Positions 27,834 through 37,148 of a DNA stretch of 64,000 bases are shown here, piece after piece. Under the pieces are notes generated by a model. That model did no database searches, had not been told where the DNA came from, and was given only the letters and a program-made list of their open reading frames with translations. The number at the start of each line of letters is the position of its first letter. Within the stretch, counting starts at the first letter, position 1. Position numbers and translations under genes: made by a program. Origin of the DNA: HGM04593 sp045654885 (GTDB taxonomy: Bacteria > Bacteroidota > Bacteroidia > Bacteroidales > Bacteroidaceae); assembly GCA_045654885.1 (NCBI GenBank), contig JAZOOF010000031.1:1-64000 (forward strand), given 5' to 3'.

Positions 27834-28535
27834 ATGAAACTGATAAGTAAAATATTTATGCTGTGTGCGGCTGTGACGGTGTGCTCATGTGGCGAGATGT
27901 TCAACTTTGAGACTGAACAGCCGAAGCCTGACGGACTGTACCTGTCGCATCACGAGATTGACCTGCATGTGGGGGATACCATCACCTTCGGCACGGAACT
28001 TGTGCCGGACACGGTGCGGGCTTCATACTACTGGCTGGTGAAGGGTGATGAGGAGGCCGTGGAGCTTGCAGGACGCAAGCTGCGTGCAATGAAACCGGGC
28101 AGGGCTCTGGTGGTTGTGCAGGCGCAGACACTGAACATGGACAACACTGAGAATGTGGTGGCCGACAGCTGTTATGTGAACGTGTTCGAGTGGCAGGAGT
28201 GCGACCCGCGTGAGTTCCTGTATGAGACGGTGCTATACTCGTCGCTGACAGTGGACGGTGTGCAGATGACCGACTCGCTGGGCAGGACACGTCTGGTGGC
28301 TGTGGTGGATGGCGAGGTGCGTGCGGATGCCGAGATGCGCAAGGAGAACGGCATACCATATCTGCAGATGAGAATAAAGGGTTCGTGGCCGGGTGAGGAG
28401 GCGACGATTGAGTGCTATGTGCCCGAGATGTATGAACGCTTTGTGTTTGGGACACTTATACTGGATGGTGAGACACATGGCACGCTATCCGATTTGAAAC
28501 GTTACCGTGGTGTGAGCCGCAATTATGGAAAATGA
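27834..28535 (+). CDS. Lipoprotein of the giant-protein operon
   Basis: A 233-residue predicted lipoprotein: the N terminus has a hydrophobic stretch ending in VCSCGE, giving a lipobox Cys at about residue 19. The body is beta-rich, with an Ig-like first half (LHVGDTITFGTEL, then a BIG2-like KPGRALVVVQAQ segment) and a second half with no recognised family. It likely sits at the outer membrane. It lies between the FnIII gene and the small sorted protein with gaps of 31 and 15 bases, so it is part of the same transcript. Confidence 0.75.
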   Translation: MKLISKIFMLCAAVTVCSCGEMFNFETEQPKPDGLYLSHHEIDLHVGDTITFGTELVPDTVRASYYWLVKGDEEAVELAGRKLRAMKPGRALVVVQAQTLNMDNTENVVADSCYVNVFEWQECDPREFLYETVLYSSLTVDGVQMTDSLGRTRLVAVVDGEVRADAEMRKENGIPYLQMRIKGSWPGEEATIECYVPEMYERFVFGTLILDGETHGTLSDLKRYRGVSRNYGK

Positions 28536-28550
28536 TAAAATGACTATGAT

Positions 28551-29057
28551 ATGAAAAAGTTGGTTATTCTTCTTTTGGCTATCCTGTTCACTGCGCCTGT
28601 AATGGCCGATGGCGAACAGAAACAGTTTGACAAGGTGGTGATTGCACTTGTTGATGGTCGTGTGTTCGATATTGAGATTGATGCCGAATCCTATATATAT
28701 TCATACACTACCGAAAAGGATGGACAGGTAATGCAGATGGTGGAGGTTCTGGGCGTGAGCGAAGATTATATGTTCGAACGCGACGAGATAAAGTCGATGA
28801 GGTTCGTGGAGGCTGTGCTCACCGGCATTGACAATGTGACCGAGGTGACCGAGCAGAACCCTATGAGATTTATTGACGGTGAACTGGTGTTCCATGGCTC
28901 ATTACATGGGCAGACTTTGTATGTGTATGATGCTGCCGGAAAACAGGTGTTGATGGCTGCTGTAAATGCCGCAGCGAATTTGTCGCTGGATATTCTGCCC
29001 AAGGGTACATACCTGGCAAAGGTGAAGGAGTGCAAACTTAAAGTTGTGGTGAGATGA
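28551..29057 (+). CDS. Small secreted protein with C-terminal sorting-like domain
   Basis: A 168-residue protein with a signal peptide (LLLAILFTAPVMADG). Its N-terminal half has the DGRVFDIEI...IKSMRF pattern common in small Bacteroidota surface proteins. The C-terminal ~70 residues, including LYVYDAAGKQVLMAAV and LPKGTYLAKVK, look like a type IX C-terminal sorting domain, though the very end (KLKVVVR) is shorter than usual. The stop TGA overlaps the ATG of the next gene. It could supply the surface-sorting signal that the giant protein lacks; this is only a suggestion. Confidence 0.75.
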   Translation: MKKLVILLLAILFTAPVMADGEQKQFDKVVIALVDGRVFDIEIDAESYIYSYTTEKDGQVMQMVEVLGVSEDYMFERDEIKSMRFVEAVLTGIDNVTEVTEQNPMRFIDGELVFHGSLHGQTLYVYDAAGKQVLMAAVNAAANLSLDILPKGTYLAKVKECKLKVVVR

Positions 29058-32000
29058 AAAGGTTCGTTAGATATCTGATAATGACATCGGTAGCCATCAT
29101 GATGGCTGTGCCCGGTGCAATGGCGCAGGTGGACTTGCAAAAATCGTTTGGCGTGATGCGCAAGGACAACAAGGACTTCATGCTGCCCGAGGGCGGTAAC
29201 TGGAAAATTACATTCTCGAACAAGGATTCTTTGAACAACGAGTACGAGAAACCTGTACAGATGGTTTTCGACGGTGCACTGACACCTGACAGTACCGGGA
29301 TTTATATAAGTGATATTGACAGCCTTATGTTTGAGGTGCCCGAAATGGAGTATGCTGCGGGCGTGTTCGAGATTGGCGAGGAGTTGTTCCAATACATTGT
29401 GGAGAGCGATTCGGCCAGGACAATATACTTCAGGATTGACTGTCTTACGAAGACTCTTGTACCTAAGGTGGGGCAGAAGGTTATATGCAATATCTATAGA
29501 GATAAACTGCCGTATGGCTTCATGGGACGTGTGGAGAGTATGGGAGTGGACTATGAAAAAGGCCGGGTTGAGATGAAATGTACTCCATTGCCTCTTGAAG
29601 AGGTGTACGAAGTGCTTTATGCTTGCGGTGTGAGCGGCATAAAGGACGAGGACGAGGTGGTGCCGCAGGATGTGATTGAGAGAAGGGCTGTACGCAAGCG
29701 TGTGGACACCGACACTTCGGTTGATGTGGGAGTCGGTGACGGCAAGGTTGAGGTTAACAGTAATGCCAATGTCGAGAAGAAAATGAAGTTCAAAGGCAGG
29801 CTTACGATAAGCGACAGCGGCCAGGTAAAGGTGGAAGATATTACCGGCAAGGATGATGATGATGACAGTGATGCGCCAATCACGGTTGTGGCTGAGGGCG
29901 AGACAATACTCTCGGCCAATGCTTCCGTAATGATAGACAATAGCATTGGTCTAAAGAAGATTAAATGTACGGTGGGGCTTTCTATGTCGGGAAAGATAAC
30001 CTTTGACGCAAAAGTGGAACTGAAGCCCGAAGATGATTATCTGGAGAAGGATTTCCTTACCATAAACGTTCCGGTGGTGCTGATTCCCGGATTGACAATC
30101 AATGTTGACGTGGGATTTACTTGGACATATCTGTTTGAGGCAAGCCTGCATGCCGAGGCCGAGATTAAGATTGACCGAACAGCCGGCTTTGAGATTGACG
30201 GTGCCAGCAAGGATGTGATATGGGATAATAATAATGAGAATGTCGAGAGTGGCGATAAATTGTTTGAGAGCGACGCGTCGGGTGAGATAAAACTCAAGGG
30301 TGAGTTTTTCATTGCGTTGCACTTGAAGGTTGGTATTGGTCTTCTGGGCGAAGGACTTGAGTTCCAGTTGAAGGTGGGTACCGGACCTAAAGTGGCGGCT
30401 CAGTTGACATACAAGTTCGGGCAGAGAACCGAAAAACTTTCCGATGACTTGGAATGGCTTGCCGAAAGGGAGGAGATATACAAGGGACTCAATGCGGATA
30501 CATATTTTAAGTTGCAATGGGGATTCTTGATTGACGTTGTATTTTCTATTGGAGACGGGGCATGGACGTTCCAGGCCAGTGAGTGGATGAAGAAACTCGG
30601 TATAGAGAATGTTGTTTTCATTGATTTGTGGGTGCTGAATGCAACTCCGGGAACAGACAAGATTGATGACCGTCATCTGGCACAGGATGAGCGCAAATAT
30701 ACGGGTACCCTGAAGAATAAATTGAATCTTATATTCTCATATGATGCGGCATTGATGTTTGTTGATGTGTCGCCGGGTGCAGCGAAAGATGGAGCACCGG
30801 ACTTGCTTCTTGAGAGTATGGGTGAGTTCAAGGCAATATCGCCCAACAATGTAAAATATGTTGCCAGACTGCACGACCAGGAGCAGTTATGGGGACGCAA
30901 GATTGCTGTATATCCGTTGGCATATAACCCGTTCTTCACAGGCTATGGCGTTATGGGCAAGATGGACGAGTTCTACATACCGTATGAGGTGAAGATGACG
31001 AAGTCTGATATGCAGTACGAGTATTGCGACCTTGAGGGACAATTCGAGAAGGAGGCTCTTGATAATCCATATATTACCGAGGGTGGTTTCATATTCACTG
31101 ACAATGCAGGCAATGAGTTCGAGCGAATCAAGATGTTCGAGTACACTACGCCGGTATCAAATGTGATGAAGACAATGATTTACCGCAAGGACTTCACGCC
31201 CGAGAAATTCAAGGTGAAGGCATATCTGTATGATGGTGCAAATGATGTATATACATACAGCCATCTGTGGGATGCCGGATTCAAGGATTACTATTCGCCC
31301 GCAACACTCGACCCGACGGAAATAACGGCTGTCGGTGCAGTGCTCAATGGCAAGGCGCACCAGTCATTGTTCGACGAGGAGAACATGGACCACACGACAA
31401 GCAAGTTCAATGTGGGATTCGTCTATAACCCGGGTAATGCCAAGGCTACCGATCCGTTCGGCAATTTGGGGCACACTGATTTTACATGGGATGTGGGTGG
31501 CCAGCTTGAACCGGATACCGAGTACCGTTACCGTGCCATTGTGGTTGACAACACTACAAACAGAACGTATGACGGAAATGAGATAGTCTTCAAGACCAAG
31601 CCTGTGTTCCATGACTTCAAGGTAGAGGCAAGCATTGACAATGTGGGCCTGCTTGTGATGGTTGACAGGGGTTATGTGGGAGTGACCAACCGTAGCAAGT
31701 ATAAGTTCGTGGTGTCCGAGGACAAGAATACCTGGGAGGATGACGGTTTTGTCGTCAAGGATTCGGAGATGAAGGACCGTAGCGAGTATCTCGATGAAAT
31801 GGTGATTGTGAGGGTGATTGATGCAAAGTACGATGATTTTGCACGCGATGATGTGAAGGATGACTATGACCTTGTGGTACTAACCGAGAAAGGATGGGTG
31901 CCGGGCAGGACATATTATGCCAAGGTTATATATGATGATGGGGTGAGGCCGCGCGTGGAGACAGATGTGCTTGAATTCAAGATACCGGACCCGATAGGCA

Positions 32001-33157
32001 ATATGGTCGAAAATCCCGGTTCTGATGAAGCGGAGATGTTTGCCAATGTTCTATTCCCCTACGCAAAGGGAAGAGCTGTGATTACGGTTGAGTATGCATC
32101 GGAGAAGAATGACCTCTTTGATGGCGAAGTAAGTTTCATGCGTGTAGACAATATTGCATCGTGGATTGATGATGGTGTTCATGTTTGCGGAATGAGGTAT
32201 ATCCTGCCCAATCTGAACCACTCGACAACATACTATTATAGGTATCGTGTGGAGAAGACTGTCGATGGTGTGACAACTGAATTCATTTCCGAAATAAATG
32301 AGTTCAAGACAAAAAAGAAAGAGTATATCGTGACACTTGATCCACCGCTTGTCGACAAGAATAGGGCTGTGATAAGAGGACGTGTGAACGAATTGTTGTG
32401 GAAACTGCTTGATGAGTCGGTCCCAGTAGGCGATGATTTCATCAGGAACTATATGGTCCGCTTTGACATCTCCCGCAACAAGGATATGAAAGAGCCTACC
32501 GGTATATATGATAAGTTCGATGATGGGCGCGAATGGGAGCTTGAACTTCCCAATCTCGATTGGGGCAGCGACTTCTATTGCCAGCTGGTGGTGCAGACTG
32601 CCGACGGTGCCAAAACATACAAGAGCACGGTAAGGAAGTTTACCATTGGCCCTGAGCCTGCCGAGAACTTTGATGTGACGACGTTCGATGCAGCACTCGA
32701 TGATGAATGGACTACACTCAAAGGTAAGGTGAACAGCACCATTCTCGAGGCCTTGAATGAGAATATCTATGGCGAGATGATATTCGGATTCGAGTATGCA
32801 CCAACCGAGAGTGACCTGCTTAATGGTACAAGTGCGGTGATACGTGATACCGATGTGGCGCTGAACAAGAGCACCGGTCTCTTTACACGTGTGCTACAGC
32901 TCAAACCCAACACAACTCATCACTGCAGGGCATTCGTCTACTTCGCAGGCAAGTTCGTGTATGGCAACATCGTAGATTTCACAACAGCCGACTACGATGC
33001 CGGTCTCATAATTCCTGATATGGAGGCTGCAATGGCACGTGCTCTCAAGGCAATTATGCTTGAAGACGGCAATGTGGATAAGGTTATATTCATTGAGGAC
33101 GGCAAGACAATTGTCCCCTCAAAGGAGAAAGTACAGAGAATGCTTAAAATGGAATGA
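29054..33157 (+). CDS. Second large secreted protein (1367 residues) of the giant operon
   Basis: It begins with a signal peptide (MTSVAIMMAVPGAMAQ). The first ~210 residues resemble no family I know. Residues about 210-450 are repetitive and beta-rich, with an acidic KDDDDDSD linker near 278, and recall the Gly-rich middle of the giant protein. From about residue 740 there are several fibronectin/Ig-like modules carrying the LxPxTxYxYRA signature (LEPDTEYRYRAIVVDN, LNHSTTYYYRYRV, LKPNTTHHCRAFVYF). There is no sorting domain at the C terminus (ends VQRMLKME). It overlaps both neighbours by four bases, so translation is coupled across the three genes. Confidence 0.85.
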   Translation: MKRFVRYLIMTSVAIMMAVPGAMAQVDLQKSFGVMRKDNKDFMLPEGGNWKITFSNKDSLNNEYEKPVQMVFDGALTPDSTGIYISDIDSLMFEVPEMEYAAGVFEIGEELFQYIVESDSARTIYFRIDCLTKTLVPKVGQKVICNIYRDKLPYGFMGRVESMGVDYEKGRVEMKCTPLPLEEVYEVLYACGVSGIKDEDEVVPQDVIERRAVRKRVDTDTSVDVGVGDGKVEVNSNANVEKKMKFKGRLTISDSGQVKVEDITGKDDDDDSDAPITVVAEGETILSANASVMIDNSIGLKKIKCTVGLSMSGKITFDAKVELKPEDDYLEKDFLTINVPVVLIPGLTINVDVGFTWTYLFEASLHAEAEIKIDRTAGFEIDGASKDVIWDNNNENVESGDKLFESDASGEIKLKGEFFIALHLKVGIGLLGEGLEFQLKVGTGPKVAAQLTYKFGQRTEKLSDDLEWLAEREEIYKGLNADTYFKLQWGFLIDVVFSIGDGAWTFQASEWMKKLGIENVVFIDLWVLNATPGTDKIDDRHLAQDERKYTGTLKNKLNLIFSYDAALMFVDVSPGAAKDGAPDLLLESMGEFKAISPNNVKYVARLHDQEQLWGRKIAVYPLAYNPFFTGYGVMGKMDEFYIPYEVKMTKSDMQYEYCDLEGQFEKEALDNPYITEGGFIFTDNAGNEFERIKMFEYTTPVSNVMKTMIYRKDFTPEKFKVKAYLYDGANDVYTYSHLWDAGFKDYYSPATLDPTEITAVGAVLNGKAHQSLFDEENMDHTTSKFNVGFVYNPGNAKATDPFGNLGHTDFTWDVGGQLEPDTEYRYRAIVVDNTTNRTYDGNEIVFKTKPVFHDFKVEASIDNVGLLVMVDRGYVGVTNRSKYKFVVSEDKNTWEDDGFVVKDSEMKDRSEYLDEMVIVRVIDAKYDDFARDDVKDDYDLVVLTEKGWVPGRTYYAKVIYDDGVRPRVETDVLEFKIPDPIGNMVENPGSDEAEMFANVLFPYAKGRAVITVEYASEKNDLFDGEVSFMRVDNIASWIDDGVHVCGMRYILPNLNHSTTYYYRYRVEKTVDGVTTEFISEINEFKTKKKEYIVTLDPPLVDKNRAVIRGRVNELLWKLLDESVPVGDDFIRNYMVRFDISRNKDMKEPTGIYDKFDDGREWELELPNLDWGSDFYCQLVVQTADGAKTYKSTVRKFTIGPEPAENFDVTTFDAALDDEWTTLKGKVNSTILEALNENIYGEMIFGFEYAPTESDLLNGTSAVIRDTDVALNKSTGLFTRVLQLKPNTTHHCRAFVYFAGKFVYGNIVDFTTADYDAGLIIPDMEAAMARALKAIMLEDGNVDKVIFIEDGKTIVPSKEKVQRMLKME

Positions 33158-33543
33158 TTATGGAAAAGAGAATCAAACAGTATATAAAGGTTTTGCTGGT
33201 GGCACTTGTGCCACTGGCATTCACCGCATGCGAAATCAATGGTCCTATGTCGCATTATGAGATTGTGGTAAACGAACAGATGACATTTCTCCCGATAGAG
33301 AGTATTCTTGAAGTTGAAACAGTGAACAGGGAATTTGCCGCGGTACCATGTGAGAAAGTGGATGCCATAGAGCGCTTTGACAAGTTCTGCAACAACTTAC
33401 AGAACTACTATGATGAGAAACGTGGTGCACTCATTTGGGGCGACCTTAATTTTGATGTTTGTCTGTACAACAAAACCAATTACAATGGCAAAGGCGAAGG
33501 ATTGCTTGTCAAAAACCGTGTGATAACGTACAGATGTGAGTAG
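33154..33543 (+). CDS. Small lipoprotein, last gene of the giant operon
   Basis: A 129-residue predicted lipoprotein: basic N terminus, hydrophobic VLLVALVPLAF, lipobox FTAC with Cys at 26. The remainder (about 100 residues) has no recognised domain. The ATG overlaps the stop of the preceding gene; a second ATG two codons later is an equally good start. A strong hairpin terminator follows at 33570, closing the operon. Confidence 0.7.
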   Translation: MIMEKRIKQYIKVLLVALVPLAFTACEINGPMSHYEIVVNEQMTFLPIESILEVETVNREFAAVPCEKVDAIERFDKFCNNLQNYYDEKRGALIWGDLNFDVCLYNKTNYNGKGEGLLVKNRVITYRCE

Positions 33544-33569
33544 GCTTCAGGCAACAAATATTGAATTAT

Positions 33570-33612
33570 AAAGAATACGAGATTCGGGAAGAATCTCGTA
33601 TTCTTTATTTAT
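33570..33612 (+). terminator. Intrinsic terminator of the giant-protein operon
   Basis: A perfect 16-bp stem, AAAGAATACGAGATTC at 33570-33585 paired with 33591-33606, with a five-base loop and followed by TTTATTTAT. It lies 27 bases after the last stop. Confidence 0.9.
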
Positions 33613-33882
33613 ACAAAAATCAGAAACTCCTACTAATAAGGTAGACGGATACAAAGAAACTCATTACATCTGCAAATGAAATGAACAAAGCACTTTTTTA
33701 AGGAATGTAAAGCCACTGCTGTAACAAGCCTATTGGATTTGACGATAAGGGCAGTTTGCTTTACTTTACTTGTATCATATATATACAGGGGGGTATTATT
33801 CTGTTTTTTATAAATTATTCAGGCAAGGTTGGCATTTCTTGCCGGTTTGTATATATTTTTGCAGTGAGAAGACAGGCGCTAT
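33613..33882. other. Intergenic stretch with the helicase promoter
   Basis: No gene was seen. A -7 box TATTTTTG (33854-33861) with TTGG about 24-25 bases upstream (33829) lies just before the helicase ATG at 33883, leaving a leader of about 18 bases. Confidence 0.5.
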
Positions 33883-35976
33883 ATGGATATTGTAAAGGAC
33901 AGCATATTTGAAACGGCCGAGAGGTATGTGAGGTGTACCGACAAGTCGGTGTTCCTGACCGGAAAGGCGGGTACGGGAAAGACTACTTTCCTTAAGTACC
34001 TCACCCGGAACATATCCAAGCGTTTTGTTGTGCTGGCCCCCACGGGCGTGGCTGCCATCAATGCAGGCGGTACAACTATCCATTCATTCTTTCAGTTGCC
34101 GCTTTGTCCATATCTCCCCGATGTAAAGGAACTCATCACCGAGTACCAGATGCCCGACAAGTATCGTAAGCCCAATAAGGAGAGACTCAAGATTTTCAGG
34201 ACTCTCGACCTGCTTGTCATTGACGAGATATCGATGGTGAGGGCCGATATCCTTGATGCAGTGGATATGACCCTCAGGCTTTTCCGCCGTAATGACAAGC
34301 CCTTCGGCGGGGTGCAGCTACTGATGATTGGTGATGCGAACCAGCTCTCCCCGGTGGTGAAGGAAAGCGAGCGCCAATATATGGAGATGGTATACCCGGC
34401 ACCTTATTTCTTCCATTCCAAGGCTCTGCAGAAACTGGACTACATAATAATAGAGCTGCAACAGGTGCATAGGCAGAAGGATAATGATTTCCTTGAGATA
34501 CTGAATGCCGTCAGGGAAAACCGGGTGACAGAGTCTGTGCTCGAGAAACTCAATGCCCGTGTAGGCGCGTTCCCTGCCGATGACGATGTTATACGTCTTA
34601 CAACGCATAATGCGCAGGCCGATAAAATCAATGATACCAAGTTGGCTGTGCTCCCCGGCAAACCCTCGACGTTCGAGGCTGTGGTGGAGGGTGATTTTCC
34701 CGAGAACAGTTATCCTGCGGAGCCGCTCCTTACCTTGAAGGTCGGTGCCAGGGTTATGTTCGTCAGGAATGACCCCGAGGGGCGTTTCTACAACGGCAAG
34801 ATTGGAACAGTCGAGGGAATAAGCAAGGATGGTGTGGTTACGGTATCCGACGGGACAAGTACACCCATAGTGGTAAAACCTATAGACTGGGATAACATAC
34901 AGTATGCACTGGACGAGGAGTCGGGCGAGATAATGCCTAGCGTGGTAGGCAAGTTCAGACAGCTCCCCTTGAGGATAGCATGGGCGGTGACCATCCATAA
35001 GAGCCAGGGACTGACCTTTGACAGGGTGATAATTGATGCCGCTGCAGCATTTGCCTTCGGGCAGGTTTATGTAGCCCTTTCAAGGTGCCGCACGCTCGAC
35101 GGCATCTCTCTCGATAGTCCCATAAGATACTCTTCAATCTATGCCGACCAGCACGTGGCTGTGTTCAATGCCGCAAAGCCTTCGCCCGATAGTGTGTGCG
35201 CTTCTCTCTCTGCCGCTGAAAGGGGCTACGCTTTCAGTCTGTTGAGGGATATTTTCGGCGTCGAGGATGTAGTCAGGGCGCTGACAGCTTACCGCAAGGC
35301 ATGGAAAGGCGGCGCCGATGTGTTGTACGCATTGGAGTATAAGGCTCTGTACGGGTACGTGGAGAAGGCGCGCGAGCTGAGCAGGACTGGACAGTCGTTT
35401 AGGAACCAGCTGTCACGCATCGAGGCTGCCGATGACCCCGGCAATGAGTTCCTGAACGCAAGGCTGCTCAAGGCATCGGAGTATTATCTCCCTGTTCTGG
35501 ACGAGATGAGGAAAGCATGTGCCTCATTCTATGATTTGGAGATTGACAACAAGGCAGCAAAGAAGAGACTCAAGGAGGCGGCCGACGAGGTGTTCATCTC
35601 ACTTGATACTGCATGCAGGACGCTTGAGTCAATAATGGCAGAAGGGTTCTCGGTCGAGCGATACCTGAAAATAAGGACCGAAGTCCTGCTCACCGACCGC
35701 CGCGTTGCAAGAAAAAGACTGACGAAGATTGCAAAAGCCAACACGGAGCAGACAACTGTAAACAAGGCACTCCGTGACAGGCTACAGGAGTGGCGCCGGG
35801 AGCGTTGTGTCGCCGACAAGCTGCCTGCATATATGATCATGCACCAGAGCACACTGCTCAATATAGCCTCGGCTGTTCCAAAGAGCAAGGCCGAACTCCT
35901 TGCAATCAAAGGATTCGGCAAGGCCAGTTTCGATAAGTATGGCTGTGAGATATTGGAGATAACAGCGGAATATTGA
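33883..35976 (+). CDS. PIF1-like helicase with C-terminal HRDC domain
   Basis: A 697-residue superfamily 1 helicase. Visible motifs are Walker A GKAGTGKT (27-34), motif Ia APTGVAAINAGGTTIHS, Walker B VIDEISMV, motif III GDANQLSPV and motif VI around TIHKSQGLTFD...VALSRC. These define the PIF1/RecD-like group. The last ~75 residues (MHQSTLLNIASAVPKSKAEL, KGFGKASFDKYG) are an HRDC domain, a nucleic-acid-binding module. This fusion is common in Bacteroidota. Likely role: unwinding DNA in repair or replication, possibly G-quadruplex or forked substrates as for PIF1. It is a single gene with its own promoter. Confidence 0.9.
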   Translation: MDIVKDSIFETAERYVRCTDKSVFLTGKAGTGKTTFLKYLTRNISKRFVVLAPTGVAAINAGGTTIHSFFQLPLCPYLPDVKELITEYQMPDKYRKPNKERLKIFRTLDLLVIDEISMVRADILDAVDMTLRLFRRNDKPFGGVQLLMIGDANQLSPVVKESERQYMEMVYPAPYFFHSKALQKLDYIIIELQQVHRQKDNDFLEILNAVRENRVTESVLEKLNARVGAFPADDDVIRLTTHNAQADKINDTKLAVLPGKPSTFEAVVEGDFPENSYPAEPLLTLKVGARVMFVRNDPEGRFYNGKIGTVEGISKDGVVTVSDGTSTPIVVKPIDWDNIQYALDEESGEIMPSVVGKFRQLPLRIAWAVTIHKSQGLTFDRVIIDAAAAFAFGQVYVALSRCRTLDGISLDSPIRYSSIYADQHVAVFNAAKPSPDSVCASLSAAERGYAFSLLRDIFGVEDVVRALTAYRKAWKGGADVLYALEYKALYGYVEKARELSRTGQSFRNQLSRIEAADDPGNEFLNARLLKASEYYLPVLDEMRKACASFYDLEIDNKAAKKRLKEAADEVFISLDTACRTLESIMAEGFSVERYLKIRTEVLLTDRRVARKRLTKIAKANTEQTTVNKALRDRLQEWRRERCVADKLPAYMIMHQSTLLNIASAVPKSKAELLAIKGFGKASFDKYGCEILEITAEY

Positions 35977-36044
35977 CCCGGTGCTCACGTGTCCGTGCTC
36001 CGCATGGCTGAGCATCTTTCTTCTGCGCGCCGGGGGGTGTAGTG

Positions 36045-36533
36045 TCAATTCAAGTAGTCCTTCAATCTCTGCTTCAGTATTGACCTGGAGACGTTTATTC
36101 TTGTCTTTACCGTCCCTATGGGGATTTCCATCCTAACTGCAATTTCAACGTACTTGTGTCCGCTGATGAGCAGGCGCATCACCTTGCCCGCATTGCCCGG
36201 CAGCTCGTCAATGGCGCAGTAAATGTCATCGACCTCCGTCCCCGAAGAACTCTCGTCCTTTGCTGTGAATGTGGCAGTGCGGAGCGACTCCTCGGCAGCA
36301 ATGCACAGCTCTTCGCGCTTGCAGTTATTCAGGAAAGCATGGTGCATTATAACAAAAGCCCAACTCATGAACTTGCCATCATCCTCGAACTTGTCGGCAT
36401 TTTTAAGCACTCTCAAGAATGTCTCCTGCAGCAAGTCGTTCGCCCTGTCATAGTCACGTGTAAGTTTATATGCAAATTTGTACAGTTCTCCCATCCCTGC
36501 AAGCAACAGTTTCTCTATTTCGTGTTTTTCCAT
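36045..36533 (-). CDS. ECF-type RNA polymerase sigma factor
   Basis: A 162-residue sigma-70 family protein of the extracytoplasmic-function type. Region 2 (residues about 10-75) has the core-binding and -10 signature DRANDLLQETFLRVLKN and the WAFVIMHHAFLNN segment. Region 4 (about 105-158) has the HTH with VEIAVRMEIPIGTVKTRI. No anti-sigma or FecR-type gene lies next to it, so its signal and regulon are unknown. It is convergent with the helicase gene (68 bases between stops). Confidence 0.9.
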   Translation of the reverse strand: MEKHEIEKLLLAGMGELYKFAYKLTRDYDRANDLLQETFLRVLKNADKFEDDGKFMSWAFVIMHHAFLNNCKREELCIAAEESLRTATFTAKDESSSGTEVDDIYCAIDELPGNAGKVMRLLISGHKYVEIAVRMEIPIGTVKTRINVSRSILKQRLKDYLN

Positions 36534-36762
36534 CTCTCCTGTCTGTCTTTAAAGTTAATACAACCAATATAACATCCGGGAACCCCGTTTTGTTTTCAAA
36601 CAATAGATTATTTTCAAAAACAATGCTGTTTTTAACTTATTTTAAGAGTTGGTAGGTTGTGTGGATGGGGAAATGCAATTTATAGGGTGGAGAAGGGGAC
36701 TGTGGAGAGGGTTGCGTGATTTTGGAATGAACGTCAGATTGTTGTTCCAGATGTCAGCTGTT

Positions 36763-36770
36763 TAATTTTG
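36763..36770 (+). promoter_or_regulatory. Candidate promoter -7 box of the RM operon
   Basis: TAATTTTG fits TAnnTTTG; transcription would start near 36774 and run through the inverted repeat at 36825 into the controller gene. Confidence 0.4.
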
Positions 36771-36824
36771 TCAAACTCACACTCTCTTTGATAAAACCAT
36801 AAATGTAATTGTTTTAGTAGGTGA

Positions 36825-36842
36825 ATAGTGTTTGTGCACTAT
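36825..36842 (+). promoter_or_regulatory. Candidate controller-protein operator (C box)
   Basis: A perfect 6-bp inverted repeat ATAGTG/CACTAT with a six-base spacer, 66 bases before the controller gene. Controller proteins of RM systems bind such dyads to time restriction-gene expression; binding here is inferred. Confidence 0.4.
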
Positions 36843-36907
36843 CGGCCGTTGTATGATATTCCAATGATGCCGATATTTGTAAAATTGAAAAAACATTTTG
36901 TTAAAAT

Positions 36908-37126
36908 ATGTCTTTACAAGAAACTTTGGGCAGAACAATTGTTCGTCTCCGTCGCGAAAAGGGATACTCGCAAGAGGCTTTTGCCAATGAAGCGGGCATT
37001 GACCGTAGATATATGAGTGATATTGAAAATGGGAAACGCAATATCTCTATCGATATTCTTGACCGTGTATGCAATAAGTTGGGGATAAAGATAAGTGAAT
37101 TTTTTGTTGAGGTGGAGAAATCGTGA
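36908..37126 (+). CDS. RM controller protein (XRE-type HTH)
   Basis: A 72-residue protein that is one XRE/Cro-type HTH domain: LGRTIVRLRREKGYSQEAFA, then the recognition helix region IDRRYMSDIENGKRNIS and the LGIKISEFF tail typical of C proteins. It is 22 bases upstream of a C5 methyltransferase, which is the usual gene order for controller proteins. Controller proteins activate or repress their own operon so that methylation precedes restriction on entry to a new host. Confidence 0.85.
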   Translation: MSLQETLGRTIVRLRREKGYSQEAFANEAGIDRRYMSDIENGKRNISIDILDRVCNKLGIKISEFFVEVEKS

Positions 37127-37148
37127 GCATTATTAAGGGGGATAGGCG

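Larger units (their letters stand above)
36534..36907. other. Intergenic region upstream of the restriction-modification operon
   Basis: No gene was seen. It contains a plus-strand -7 box TAATTTTG (36763-36770) and an inverted repeat ATAGTG-TTTGTG-CACTAT (36825-36842). Base composition drops to AT-rich from about 36750, marking the edge of the accessory block. Confidence 0.5.
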
